48,622 nucleotides of DNA from an uncultured Ruminococcus sp. (GCA_900553885.1 USFD01000012.1:1-48622), one strand, 5' to 3'; positions 1 through 8,855 are shown, numbered from the stretch's first letter. The notes: a model not told the origin generated them from the sequence alone. A program made the numbers and translations.

Positions 1-53
1 ACCCGTGTTACCGCCGTGAAAGGGCGATGTCTTAACCGCTTGACCACGGGGCC
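1..53 (-). tRNA. trnE: tRNA-Glu (anticodon TTC), 3' part cut off by the window edge
   Basis: Read on the minus strand, the first 53 bases of a tRNA are visible. The acceptor 5' strand GGCCCCG, the D arm with GGTCAAGCGGTTAAGAC, and an anticodon stem-loop whose loop CTTTCAC carries TTC can all be recognised. The extra loop and the start of the T stem (ACACGGGT) follow before the window ends. This reads GAA/GAG glutamate codons. The missing part is the rest of the T arm and the 3' acceptor strand. A promoter lies about 40 bases upstream. Confidence 0.93.
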
Positions 54-95
54 ATACTGCTTCCGCCGAGAAAATATCACTCAGCGGCAGACTAT

Positions 96-124
96 ATATT
101 ATCATAAACAAGCCGCTTTTGCAA
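96..124 (-). promoter_or_regulatory. promoter of the tRNA-Glu gene
   Basis: On the minus strand a -35 box TTGCAA (119-124) and a -10 box TAATAT (96-101) are separated by exactly 17 bases, placing transcription start about 35 bases before the mature tRNA 5' end. The rest of the stretch from 54 to 320 shows no convincing gene. It contains a pyrimidine-rich run near 128-160 that is not a clear terminator. Confidence 0.5.
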
Positions 125-320
125 GCATTTTCTTTTCTTCTTTTTCTGCTTTTTCTCCACCGGCAAGGTTACGGTTGGATGTGAGTTTTCCCAGATTCCA
201 ACCGCAGTCCGGCCCGTAAACATACGGTTCCCTCAGAGAATACTCCATTCTGAGAGGTGCGCCCCTCCCCGCCGGCCGATTTCCCTGCAATCAGAGCAAC
301 AGACAGTCAGGATATTCCTC

Positions 321-947
321 TCAGGACGCCCGTGTTTTTGCTTTTCTGCAGTTTATCAGCCAGCAGATTACCGCAAAAGCCGCCACACCTGCCAGAGCTC
401 CCGCACTGTCCAGGATCACATCCGACAGCTGGCCGCTCCGTCCCGGCACAAAAAGCTGATGAATCTCATCAGACGCAGCGTACAAAGCCGCTATAAGCCA
501 CGGCAGCAGCATTCCCTTCAGGAATTTTCTCCGGGCGCCCTTTCCCGTCCTTCCGGCTGCACCTGAACTCCCCGTCATTCCTGCGCCTTCCGCCGTATCT
601 GCACTTCTTTCCATTCCTGCACTTCCGGCCAAACCTGAACTTTCCACTCTTCCTGCATTTCTTTCTGTCCCTGCCGCCCCCGCGCATGCGCCGGCTGCCA
701 GGAATCCCAGCACAGCATACTCTGCTGCATGCGCTGTCTTCCGCACCGGATGATCGATCCGGGCAGCAAACGCCTGCTGTTCGTCCTCCGGCCACTCTTC
801 AAAATCAGAAATAAAGATTCTTCCAATCGTCATACCGATCCGGCCGCTGTCTTCCGCGGATACATCTGCCTGCCGCGACGAGTAAAAGAAGATCAGCGCC
901 ATCCATAAAAGCATCAGGACCAAAAAGATTTTTCTTTGAACTGTCAA
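321..947 (-). CDS. VanZ-like membrane protein with a low-complexity insert
   Basis: A 208-residue protein of the VanZ-like family. It has an N-terminal membrane segment (about residues 7-22), the family motif region with RKTAHAAEYAVLGF (about 69-82), a helix around 146-160 with DEIHQLFVPGRSG, and a final membrane helix near 180-198. Between the second and third membrane segments lies an unusual stretch of roughly 50 residues rich in G, A, S, E and R (about 88-138), made of imperfect repeats and absent from typical family members. The start is TTG, ten bases after GGGAGG, which lies within the end of the upstream LCP gene. It is the last gene of the polysaccharide-control operon. Family members are membrane proteins of unclear biochemical role; the name does not imply glycopeptide resistance here. 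Confidence 0.8.
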   Translation of the reverse strand: MTVQRKIFLVLMLLWMALIFFYSSRQADVSAEDSGRIGMTIGRIFISDFEEWPEDEQQAFAARIDHPVRKTAHAAEYAVLGFLAAGACAGAAGTERNAGRVESSGLAGSAGMERSADTAEGAGMTGSSGAAGRTGKGARRKFLKGMLLPWLIAALYAASDEIHQLFVPGRSGQLSDVILDSAGALAGVAAFAVICWLINCRKAKTRAS

Positions 948-953
948 CGATTC

Positions 954-2408
954 TCAGCCTCCCATTATCTCCGCGATCTTTTCCTTCGCTGTATTCACAG
1001 AATCTGTATCCGGGTACATTACATACAGGTCGCTGCCGTAAAAGTAGGAATAATCTTCCCCGTCCGCTCCGGTCACACTGATGCTTTCCACCTGCCATGC
1101 GGGTCTTTTCGTCAGCTCAAACTGAATCAGCTTTTTCACCTCATTATCGGAGAAATTCATCTCAATGCTGTTCCTCACTGTCTGGAAAAGTGTCGCATAA
1201 TCATAATTCAGGGAAGGATCCGACAGTTTGGAAATAATTGCTTCAATCACTTTCATCTGGTTCTTTCCACGCTGTCTGTCTCCGTCTTTAAATGCGTACC
1301 GCTCCCTGGAAAACGAAAGCGCGGCCTCGCCGTCAAGCTGATTGCTTCCCTGCCGGAAATTGCCGAACGCCTGATCGCTTTCCACAGTAATTCCTCCGAT
1401 GGCGTCAACTATATCAACTACACTGGAAAAATTCACCCGTACATAGTAATTGATTTTCAGGTCGAAATAGTTTTCCAGCGTCCGCACCGTACACTCAGGG
1501 CCGAACAGCCCGGTATGCGTCAGCTTGTCCATACTGCCGTCCGGCGCCGCAATGCTGGTCGTTCCGGAAATAATCGGCACATAATAGTCACGGGGAATGC
1601 TTACGAGCAGAATTTTTCCCTGGGAGGGATTCACCGCCGCAAGAATATTTACATCCGATCTGGACGTTGTGTCCAGAGATCCGTAGGTATCTATCCCGGT
1701 AATCAGCACAAGGAAAGGATCTGACGTTACATCCGTCTTCCGTGAAATATTTGCCTGCTGCCGCGTCATTGTAATACTGAACACAACTCTTGTTTCTGAG
1801 GAGAAATTTTCTCTTTCGTCTTCAATAAGCCCCCGGTATGACTCACTGATAATCACGCCGTCCACCTTGCCTGAATACAGATCCTCTATCTGTCTGTCCA
1901 GACTTTCATACTCTTCCAGCCCGGGCGCCTGGCCGCCGTCTTTTTCAATCTCTCCAAGTACCTTGTCCCGGTCCTCTTCTTCCACCAGCTTCTGCACCCC
2001 CGCAGTCATGGAAGAGGTGATATCCCCTGCAGACTGTACCGGACTGTCGTCCATTACAATATAGGAAATATCCCGGGTCACAGTCAGAGTGTCCGTCATG
2101 GTCCCCAGGAAAGAATCAACAACCATCATGCCCATGGAAATCAATGCAAGGAATATGCTCAGCACCGCTCCCAGAGCCCTGCCTATTGTTTTCCGCAGCT
2201 TTTTCTTACTCTTCTTTCTGGGGATAAACATCAGGAAATATACCAGAAAATTTATCCCTGCAAGAGCAAAGAATACTGCAACATACTGCATGCCTGTAAG
2301 CATTCCGAACATTACAAACTGGACAATAAACCAGACGGATACCCCGGCCAGCAGCAGCTGTATATAAGTTCTTACATCCTTCAGATACTTTTTGATCTCT
2401 TTTTTCAT
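954..2408 (-). CDS. LytR-CpsA-Psr (LCP) family cell-wall polymer attachment protein
   Basis: A 484-residue LCP protein. Two or three membrane helices occupy the first 115 residues, after which the chain is extracellular. The LCP catalytic domain lies at about residues 230-400, with the RSD motif, IPRDYY, and the arginine-rich FSRERYAFKDGDRQRG segment that binds the pyrophosphate of the polyprenyl donor. LCP enzymes move undecaprenyl-pyrophosphate-linked polymers, such as capsule or teichoic acid, onto peptidoglycan. An accessory region (about 115-225) precedes the catalytic domain. The start overlaps the cpsB stop by four bases (ATGA), so the two are translationally coupled. Its place beside the BY-kinases and phosphatase suggests capsule or exopolysaccharide attachment. 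Confidence 0.92.
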   Translation of the reverse strand: MKKEIKKYLKDVRTYIQLLLAGVSVWFIVQFVMFGMLTGMQYVAVFFALAGINFLVYFLMFIPRKKSKKKLRKTIGRALGAVLSIFLALISMGMMVVDSFLGTMTDTLTVTRDISYIVMDDSPVQSAGDITSSMTAGVQKLVEEEDRDKVLGEIEKDGGQAPGLEEYESLDRQIEDLYSGKVDGVIISESYRGLIEDERENFSSETRVVFSITMTRQQANISRKTDVTSDPFLVLITGIDTYGSLDTTSRSDVNILAAVNPSQGKILLVSIPRDYYVPIISGTTSIAAPDGSMDKLTHTGLFGPECTVRTLENYFDLKINYYVRVNFSSVVDIVDAIGGITVESDQAFGNFRQGSNQLDGEAALSFSRERYAFKDGDRQRGKNQMKVIEAIISKLSDPSLNYDYATLFQTVRNSIEMNFSDNEVKKLIQFELTKRPAWQVESISVTGADGEDYSYFYGSDLYVMYPDTDSVNTAKEKIAEIMGG

Positions 2409-3181
2409 GCCATGTCCTCAATCTCTTTGTTCTGCTTTCCTAATCTGTCCTGCATTCCTAATTTATCCTGCTTCCCCAATATGTGCAACGGTGTTTCTTC
2501 CAGCAGGATTTCCGATGCATCACTGCCATAGTGAAGATCCAGAATCCTTGCCGTTTCCTCCAGATCCGGACTGCGCAGCACCGGATCGTGGGCGTCAGAC
2601 GCCACAATGCCGGCCAGTCCCTTTGCCAGCATATAATCCGCCGCACGGAAGGCACGGCGGCCGAATTCTCCCAGCAGGCTTCCTTTATTTACCTGCAGAA
2701 TAATCTCCTGCCGGTACAGATCAATCAGGCTTTCCGGAGATTTCCGTGCAAAGTCATACCGCTCCGGATGAGCCAGGATCAGCCTGTATCCTGCCTCCGA
2801 AAGTTTATCCAGGGCAGACATCACGTAACGCCGGGAACTGTCAAAATAAAACTCCACCAGGAGATAACCGCCCCCGTTTATTGTGGGAAGCCGCCTTTTC
2901 CTGATATAGTCCAGCAGCCTGTCATCCACCAGCCACTCCATTCCTCTGCACACCTGCAGCGGAATCTTCTCCTCGGACAGCTTTGCCCGAAAGGCCTGGA
3001 ACTTTTCTTCATATTGCTCAAACAATTCTTCCGGCTCATATCCGTCAAAATTCCCGTGGGAAGAGGCGGCCACAGTATCCACGCCGCTTTCCACCGAGAT
3101 TCTGGCCATTTCCAGAGCGTCCTCCATAGTCTCCGCGCCGTCATCCATCCCCGGCAGAATATGAATATGCAGATCAACCAT
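2405..3181 (-). CDS. cpsB: CpsB/CapC-type tyrosine phosphatase (PHP fold)
   Basis: A 258-residue manganese-dependent phosphatase of the polymerase-and-histidinol-phosphatase family. Metal-ligand motifs are visible: DLHIHILPGMDDGA at the N terminus, SSHGNFDGY (about 41-49), LAHPERY (about 137-143) and SDAHD (about 195-199). In Gram-positive capsule systems CpsB dephosphorylates the C-terminal tyrosine cluster of the BY-kinase and so cycles polymer synthesis. The start codon follows the stop of the upstream kinase directly (TAGATG), with GAAGG eight bases before it. The C-terminal tail (about 235-258) contains a short imperfect repeat of the type GKQDKLG. Confidence 0.93.
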   Translation of the reverse strand: MVDLHIHILPGMDDGAETMEDALEMARISVESGVDTVAASSHGNFDGYEPEELFEQYEEKFQAFRAKLSEEKIPLQVCRGMEWLVDDRLLDYIRKRRLPTINGGGYLLVEFYFDSSRRYVMSALDKLSEAGYRLILAHPERYDFARKSPESLIDLYRQEIILQVNKGSLLGEFGRRAFRAADYMLAKGLAGIVASDAHDPVLRSPDLEETARILDLHYGSDASEILLEETPLHILGKQDKLGMQDRLGKQNKEIEDMA

Positions 3182-4681
3182 CTACTGTACCTTCTTCTCT
3201 TTCTTCTTCAGATAACCATATCCTTTGTTTCCATAACCGTACCGGCCGTAGCCATAGCTGCCGTAACCATAACGGCCATAGCCGTACTCGCTGATGGACT
3301 CGGGATAACAGTTAAAAACATATCCCAGGAAAGACGCCTTTCTTCCTCTGAATGAAGAAAATCCTTCCTTAATCTTCCTCTGGGGCACGGCGTCATGCTT
3401 AACCACGTAAAGGATCCCATCCGCGTAATCCGCAAAGGCAGCTGCGTCCTGTATCATCTCACAGGGCGGCGCATCTATAATAATATAGTCCATCTTTTTC
3501 TTCATATCTTTCAGGAAGGAAGCCAGCCCGGGGCTGCCAAGCACGGCCGCAGGATTTTTCACCGGCTCCGCGGCTCCCAGAAACCACACGTGGCTTTTCT
3601 TTATTTTATGTATAATCTCCCAGGCAGGCTTTTTCTCTTTCACCGCTTCTTCCAGACCGCAGCTTTCTTCCGCACCTGCCAGCCTGGCGTCGGTCTGTTT
3701 GCGCAGATCTCCGTCAATCAGGAGGACGTTAAAGCCCCGGGATGCAAACATTTCGCTCAGATTCACCGCCAGAGTGGACTTGCCTTCGCCGGGCACAGTA
3801 CTGGTAATCAGTAATATTTTATCCTTCTTTTTGTCCAGCGCTTTCTGCAGACGGATCTGAAGCGCCCGGATACTCTCTCTGTAGCCGTAGGATATCCGTT
3901 CGTCCAGCACTGAAATGATACGGCTGCCCTGGTTCCTCCGCGCCTTGAACCGGACCTGGGGTACGGCGGCAAGACACCGGAGGCTGGTTATCCTTTTCAT
4001 CTCTTCCGGATTTCTCGCCGTCCTTCTGAACAGCGCCAGCAGCCCCAGAATGAACAGGCTTACAAGTACGCCCGCTCCCCCTCCGATCACACAGCACTGC
4101 CCGATGCTGAATGTATTGTAGGGTTCCCGGGGAACTTCCGCCTCGTTGAGTATATTGAACTCTATCCTGCCCAGAATAAATCTGGCCGTTTCCGGATAAA
4201 TCTCCAGCGCAGCGTCCAGAATCGCTTTCGCGTCCTCCGCGTCCGGGCTCGTAACCGTCAGCGTAACCATGTTGGAATCCTCGATCACTTCTGATGTAAT
4301 CGTGCCGTCCAGCTCTGTTTTATTCAGCCTTTCCAGCAGCGCGCTTCTGAAAAAACTGCTGTCCAGGATATAGGGGAATGTTCTGGACAGCTGATCCGCC
4401 GTACTGCTGTCATAATAAAAGCTGTAGCTTCCGCTGTTCTCATCCCCTGTCGCCACGGTAAAAGTGGTACTGCAGCGGTACATGGGCTTAAACCGCAGCG
4501 TCTGAAACGCGTAGAACCCCGCCGCTCCGATAACCGCAAGGAGCAGCACAAGCCACCAGAGTCTGCGCAGGCTCTTCCACATACCCGCAAAAAGCTGGAC
4601 CAGATCAATTTCCATCTCCCCGTCATCAGGCTCTTCGATTCTTCGATTGTCCTTTTCTTCTATATATTTAGCTTCTTTCAT
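3182..4681 (-). CDS. Wzz-BY-kinase fusion (CpsC+CpsD type) with tyrosine-rich tail
   Basis: A 499-residue protein combining a chain-length-determinant domain with a bacterial tyrosine kinase. One membrane helix lies at about 41-60 and the second at about 195-217, with the extracellular Wzz loop between them. The cytoplasmic kinase has Walker A (STVPGEGKST), Walker A' (VLLIDGDLRK) and Walker B (YIIIDAPP). The C terminus carries a regular Tyr-Gly repeat with about 13 tyrosines, the expected autophosphorylation cluster. Most Firmicutes split these functions into CpsC and CpsD; here they are fused as in proteobacterial Wzc. Fourteen bases of its start overlap the end of the upstream paralogue. 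Predicted to control polymer length and export with CpsB. Confidence 0.92.
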   Translation of the reverse strand: MKEAKYIEEKDNRRIEEPDDGEMEIDLVQLFAGMWKSLRRLWWLVLLLAVIGAAGFYAFQTLRFKPMYRCSTTFTVATGDENSGSYSFYYDSSTADQLSRTFPYILDSSFFRSALLERLNKTELDGTITSEVIEDSNMVTLTVTSPDAEDAKAILDAALEIYPETARFILGRIEFNILNEAEVPREPYNTFSIGQCCVIGGGAGVLVSLFILGLLALFRRTARNPEEMKRITSLRCLAAVPQVRFKARRNQGSRIISVLDERISYGYRESIRALQIRLQKALDKKKDKILLITSTVPGEGKSTLAVNLSEMFASRGFNVLLIDGDLRKQTDARLAGAEESCGLEEAVKEKKPAWEIIHKIKKSHVWFLGAAEPVKNPAAVLGSPGLASFLKDMKKKMDYIIIDAPPCEMIQDAAAFADYADGILYVVKHDAVPQRKIKEGFSSFRGRKASFLGYVFNCYPESISEYGYGRYGYGSYGYGRYGYGNKGYGYLKKKEKKVQ

Positions 4682-6074
4682 CTGTACCTCTGCTTCTCCT
4701 CACATAATTCTCATAGCCGTCTTCTCCGCCTGCGCGGAACCATTCCCTGTGAAACGCATTGAGGATAAATCCTGTGAAATCCCGGCCGCTCTGCCAGATC
4801 ACATCTACCGTATCATTAATCACACGGACATCCGCCCAGTCTTCCCGGATAACCAGCAGCACTGTATCTGCCGCTCCCATCCAGATCTCCGCATCTGTAG
4901 ACACTGCCGTGGGCGAACAGTCGATTATGATATAATCCATCTCTTCCTTCCACTCATCCAGCCTTGCCTTTACATCAACTGTATCCAGAGCCGCCGCGGA
5001 ATCATCCACCGAATGGAACTGGAACATCTGCCAGATATTATTTTTTTCACTGAAATAGAGAGCCTCTTTCCAGTTCAGCTTTCCGGTCAGCACCTCTTCG
5101 ACAGAATGTCTGCCCTCCTCTTCCTCCTCAAACACCTTGTTCTGAGCCGGTTTCTTCAGATCCCCGTCCACCAGCAGAACTTTCCTGTTTTTCTCAGCCA
5201 GAGCCAGAGCAATGTTGGCCGCTATGGTAGATTTCCCTTCATTTTCCGTAATACTTGTCACCAGCAGTACTTTCTGATGGCGCCGGCGCATGTGATATTC
5301 AACTTTCGCTTCCGCGCTTCTTACGGCTTCCGCGAAGTTCATGCTGACCAGCGGAGAATTCAGAAGCAGAGACTGCTTCGGATTCTTCCTTTTTCCTCTT
5401 TCTCCGGTCTTTTTCTCGAAAGGAATCATCCCTCGGATCCTGCCGTCCAGCTGCCTGCCCGCGGCTCTCTCATTTTTTACCGTAAACCGCAGAACATACA
5501 TCAGGCAGATCAGCGCCGCCATCCCCAGAGCGCCCAAAGCTGTCAGGAGCATGCGGTGGGCCAGAAACCAGGATGTGTTGGACGGCTCCGAAGGCACCTC
5601 CGGCTCCTGGACAATAAGAAGGCTGGCATTGGCAAACACATCTCCCGCCACTTCCTCATAATGTTCCAGGGCAGAATTGATAAAAAGGAACGCCTGCCGG
5701 GGATCCGGACATGTGGCGCTCAGGACAAGCAGGTTCGTCTCTGCAACCGGCACGCAGCTGATTGTCCCTTCGATATTTTCTCCTACATCTTCGATAATCT
5801 TTTCCCTTAAGGCGTCACTCTGGAATACCTGGCCGAACACATCCGCCATCTGACTTGTAAGAGAAAGAGAAGCGTACGCGTCTGTCTGTCCTTTCACACT
5901 TACTACAAGAGTAGAAGACGCAGTATATTCGGGCTCATAAGTAAGATTATGTATAGCTGTTGCCGCCAGCCATACAGATACGGCCGCCAGAATAATCATC
6001 CAGATATACCGGATAAGATCCATGCACAGACCTCTTATGCTTATTTCATCTAATCTGAAAATATCACGATTCAT
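4668..6074 (-). CDS. second Wzz-BY-kinase-like fusion lacking a tyrosine cluster
   Basis: A 468-residue paralogue of the next gene, with the same layout: membrane helix near 22-42, Wzz loop, second helix near 175-195, then a P-loop ATPase domain with TSITENEGKST, LLVDGDLKKP and YIIIDCSPT. Its C terminus holds only two tyrosines (GYENY) instead of a Tyr-rich tail. It may therefore act as a partner or activator of the neighbouring kinase rather than as the main phosphorylation target; that is inference. The start is preceded by AGAGGAGG six bases upstream. It lies 13 bases after the Ig-like gene, clearly in the same operon. Confidence 0.88.
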   Translation of the reverse strand: MNRDIFRLDEISIRGLCMDLIRYIWMIILAAVSVWLAATAIHNLTYEPEYTASSTLVVSVKGQTDAYASLSLTSQMADVFGQVFQSDALREKIIEDVGENIEGTISCVPVAETNLLVLSATCPDPRQAFLFINSALEHYEEVAGDVFANASLLIVQEPEVPSEPSNTSWFLAHRMLLTALGALGMAALICLMYVLRFTVKNERAAGRQLDGRIRGMIPFEKKTGERGKRKNPKQSLLLNSPLVSMNFAEAVRSAEAKVEYHMRRRHQKVLLVTSITENEGKSTIAANIALALAEKNRKVLLVDGDLKKPAQNKVFEEEEEGRHSVEEVLTGKLNWKEALYFSEKNNIWQMFQFHSVDDSAAALDTVDVKARLDEWKEEMDYIIIDCSPTAVSTDAEIWMGAADTVLLVIREDWADVRVINDTVDVIWQSGRDFTGFILNAFHREWFRAGGEDGYENYVRRSRGTDERS

Positions 6075-6087
6075 CTGCTTCCTCCTC

Positions 6088-6915
6088 TCAGCCCTCTACA
6101 ATAACCGTCAGCCAGTTTTCTCCGGACTGTCCGTCACCGTCTGAAGCCTGATAGTGTATCTCGTAACATCCCGGAGTCTCGGGATCCACATTGGATGACG
6201 CAGACACAATATCCGTGTCCAGGGAATCGCCTTCCGCATCCGTGACCCCTGCCACATAGGCGTCCGGATCCACATTTTCTCCGACTCCGATATATACAAT
6301 CGCGGCCGACAGACTGACAGTCAGATTCTGCCGCTCCGGATTTACCACATGAACCGGAAGCGCCGCCGTGGAAACATCTCCAAAGCTGTTGCTCACTTCC
6401 ACTGTCATGGTATAGCTTCCCTCCGTCTGATAATTAACGTCTGTATCTGTCTGAACAATCCAGTCGTCCCGGTCGCCGTCCAGCATATCCTCTGCTCCCA
6501 GCCGGTTCATAGCCTCTGTATAGCTGCCTTCCTGTACGGCAAAAACAAGGGGCTGAGACAGGGTAAATCTTGGCGAGTGATAATCGGTAAACTGTACTCT
6601 TCTGGTCAGCGAAGCTGGCTGATCCGACGAATCAAAGACAACATATGTAAGGTTGCAGACGCCGTCTTCGATAAACCGGGAAAAGGATCCCGGTATAATC
6701 TGAGATGTCAGATCTCCGTCTGTCTCGTCATAGGCGCTCAGGCCCGCCAGAAGATCTTCCTCTGTATAATCACAGGAAATCTCCAGCACTTCTCTGTCCG
6801 ACGTAATTTCCGGAAGGGTCGTATCCTGATTCTGCATCTCCAGAAGCTCCGATATTCCAAACGTCCCCAGAGACATTATAAAAACTATGATTAATGCTGT
6901 TCTGACAATTCTCAT
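6088..6915 (-). CDS. membrane-anchored Ig-like (DUF5011/HYR-type) surface protein
   Basis: A 275-residue protein with an N-terminal hydrophobic segment (about 5-22) acting as signal anchor. It is followed by repeated beta-sandwich modules in which phrases such as YDETDGDLTSQI, YVVFDSSDQPAS and YQASDGDGQSGENWLTVIV recur. These resemble bacterial Ig-like DUF5011 domains found in cell-surface proteins. I chose the second ATG because GAGG sits eight bases before it; the first ATG leaves only two or three bases. It lies between the ABC exporter and the two BY-kinases with short gaps, so it is co-transcribed with the polysaccharide-control genes. Its function is unknown; it could be a scaffold or polymer-binding subunit in the export complex. 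Confidence 0.75.
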   Translation of the reverse strand: MRIVRTALIIVFIMSLGTFGISELLEMQNQDTTLPEITSDREVLEISCDYTEEDLLAGLSAYDETDGDLTSQIIPGSFSRFIEDGVCNLTYVVFDSSDQPASLTRRVQFTDYHSPRFTLSQPLVFAVQEGSYTEAMNRLGAEDMLDGDRDDWIVQTDTDVNYQTEGSYTMTVEVSNSFGDVSTAALPVHVVNPERQNLTVSLSAAIVYIGVGENVDPDAYVAGVTDAEGDSLDTDIVSASSNVDPETPGCYEIHYQASDGDGQSGENWLTVIVEG

Positions 6916-6933
6916 CTGCATTTCCTCTTTCTT

Positions 6934-8694
6934 CTAGAACTCATCAAGAAACTGCCGGATTCCCTCTTCATCCTCTTCTGTAATCTGATGATCTCCTACT
7001 TTGTATACTCTGCTGCACATGGAAAATACGCTGGGCCTGTGGGCGGCCACAATCACCGTTCTGTGAGGTTCCTTCCGGATAATCCTGCGCAGCACCCTTC
7101 TCTCTGTCGCAACATCCAGCGCACTGGTGGCCTCATCCAGGATCATTACCGGCGCATCCGCCAGTAATGCACGGGCAATGGACAGTCTCTGCTTCTGCCC
7201 CTCGGAAAAGCGGGTGCCCCGCTCTCTTACTTCCGTATCCATTCCATGCTCCAGCTTCTCCACAAACTCCCATGCGCAGGCCGCTTCCAGAGCCGCCCGG
7301 ATCTCTTCATCCGAGGCCTCCGGCTTCACCATCCGCATATTGTCCGCAATCGTTCCGGAAAACATAGTATTTCCCTGGGGGATATAACTGAACATACAGC
7401 GGGTGGAAGAAGAAGCCTTTAATTCATTTCCTCCCGGATTTCCCACTGTGATCCTGCCTTTCTGAGGATGATACAGTCCCAGGATCAGATTCAGCGTGGT
7501 GGTCTTCCCCTGCCCGGAAGGACCGATCAGAGCCACAATCTCTCCCGGCTCCGCCCGGAAATCCGCATTCCTGTAGATCCACTTCTCCTCTTCATAAGCA
7601 AAATCCACATCTTTCATATGTACAAAAACGCCGGTCCGCGTGCCCTGACGCCGGATCTCTTCCGCTTCCTCCTTATCTTCCATGGAATCTCTGGGAAGAC
7701 TGGTGATCTCCATAATCCGTTCCGCGCTGATACCCGCGCGGATCACCATGGGCAGAAGACCCAGGATGCCGCTGAAGGACCCCCGAAGCGAACCTGCCAT
7801 AGATACGAACATAGTCATAGTACCATAACTGATCTCTCCCTGCCAGAGGCGAAATGCGGCAAATCCATAACAGGCATATCCCACTGCCTGCCCCACAAGG
7901 GATGTGACAATGGTCATGGACTGCTGAAATTTATTCTGCTTCAGCGCGATATCCACGCTTTCCTGCTGAATCCGGTGAAACTTCTCCGTTACCCGGTCCA
8001 GCATACCGAACGCTTTAATAAACTGAAGATTCTGGAAAGTCTCCTGGTCAAAAACTGTACGGTCACTGGCCACGTTCTGATTATCCCGCTGAAAATCCCG
8101 CATCCGCTTCGCCGAATACCGGGAAGACAGAAAAGAAATGGGCGCCCCCATAAGCGCAATCAGCGCCATCCACGGATCATTCTGCACAACAATGACAAAC
8201 GCGCCGCCAAAACTGATCACTGTACTTACTACATTCGGCAGAAAGGTCAGAATCGTATTGGCTACCATACCGGCATCCCCGTTGACACGGTAAAGCAGAT
8301 CTCCCGACCGGTACTTTGCCAGAGATTCCCAGCTGGTCTGCAGCACCTGTTCATAAATATCCGCCCGGATCTCATTGGTCACTTTCAGGCGCACCTTCAG
8401 GGACAGCCGGGACTTCACTGCATTGATAAAGATCTGAGAGACTCCCACGCCCACATAAGTGGCCGCCACCCGGACAATTTCCAGAGAATTCACGCCGGTA
8501 ACCGCATCCACCAGATCCTTGCTGACCACTGACGTCCCCAGGCTCAGAACAGAACCCGACGCCCCGAGAAGGATATAGATGCCGATCAGCAGCCAGTAGC
8601 GGCGCACATAGGCGTACATCCACAGCAGCTCCGCAATAAGCTGCTTAAGTCTTCCCTCTTTAATTCGCTGAATGATATGCTTTATGCGGCTCAT
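6934..8694 (-). CDS. ABC exporter, fused permease and ATPase
   Basis: A 586-residue half-transporter of the type-1 exporter fold. Six membrane helices occupy about residues 35-320. The ATPase domain follows, with Walker A GPSGQGKTT (about 392-400), signature FSEGQKQR in place of the usual LSGGQ, Walker B MILDEATS, and H-loop AAHRPS. There is no C39 peptidase domain at the N terminus, so it would not cleave a leader peptide itself. It follows the terminator of the radical-SAM cluster and leads the polysaccharide-control operon. It could export either the modified peptide or a lipid-linked substrate; the sequence does not decide. Its ribosome site AAAGGGGAG is 12 bases from the ATG, slightly long. 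Confidence 0.85.
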   Translation of the reverse strand: MSRIKHIIQRIKEGRLKQLIAELLWMYAYVRRYWLLIGIYILLGASGSVLSLGTSVVSKDLVDAVTGVNSLEIVRVAATYVGVGVSQIFINAVKSRLSLKVRLKVTNEIRADIYEQVLQTSWESLAKYRSGDLLYRVNGDAGMVANTILTFLPNVVSTVISFGGAFVIVVQNDPWMALIALMGAPISFLSSRYSAKRMRDFQRDNQNVASDRTVFDQETFQNLQFIKAFGMLDRVTEKFHRIQQESVDIALKQNKFQQSMTIVTSLVGQAVGYACYGFAAFRLWQGEISYGTMTMFVSMAGSLRGSFSGILGLLPMVIRAGISAERIMEITSLPRDSMEDKEEAEEIRRQGTRTGVFVHMKDVDFAYEEEKWIYRNADFRAEPGEIVALIGPSGQGKTTTLNLILGLYHPQKGRITVGNPGGNELKASSSTRCMFSYIPQGNTMFSGTIADNMRMVKPEASDEEIRAALEAACAWEFVEKLEHGMDTEVRERGTRFSEGQKQRLSIARALLADAPVMILDEATSALDVATERRVLRRIIRKEPHRTVIVAAHRPSVFSMCSRVYKVGDHQITEEDEEGIRQFLDEF

Positions 8695-8794
8695 TGTCTT
8701 GTGTAACTCCCCTTTGCATATATGGTTAACGGCTGCACATTGTACAGTCCGGACCGGGAGATCCGGCCCGCCCGGCTCTGGTACCGGGACTAAA

Positions 8795-8855
8795 TAAAAG
8801 AAAATCCCATTCCCATATCCCTCCGCCTCCTACTGCGGGAATACGGGAATGAGAT
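8795..8855 (-). terminator. intrinsic terminator after the HprK-like gene
   Basis: On the minus strand, arms at 8837-8855 and 8804-8821 form an imperfect but long stem (ATCTCATTCCCGTATTCC against GGGATATGGGAATGGGAT). A T-rich run TTTTCTTTTAT follows immediately (8794-8803). It lies 20 bases beyond the stop of the HprK-like gene and separates it from the ABC exporter. Two further GC-rich hairpins lie between this point and the exporter start. Confidence 0.72.

Noticed and set aside
120..160. The T/C-rich run near 128-160 as a terminator
   Set aside because: No stable stem precedes it on either strand in the required position.
321..947. VanZ-like gene as a glycopeptide-resistance determinant
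   Set aside because: The family is broad, no vanA/vanH/vanX-type genes are present, and the neighbours are polysaccharide-control genes.
936..1724. A 262-codon open frame on the plus strand
   Set aside because: It is opposite the LCP gene, which has clear family motifs in its own frame; the plus-strand translation shows no recognisable protein and no ribosome site.
4647..5810. A 387-codon plus-strand frame opposite the second BY-kinase
   Set aside because: The minus-strand frame has all kinase motifs; the opposite frame is a by-product of the GC-biased third positions.
7468..8532. A 354-codon plus-strand frame
   Set aside because: It lies fully opposite the ABC exporter and has no domain signature.
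6934..8694. ABC exporter as a peptidase-containing bacteriocin transporter
   Set aside because: The protein begins directly with membrane helices and lacks the N-terminal C39 cysteine protease.
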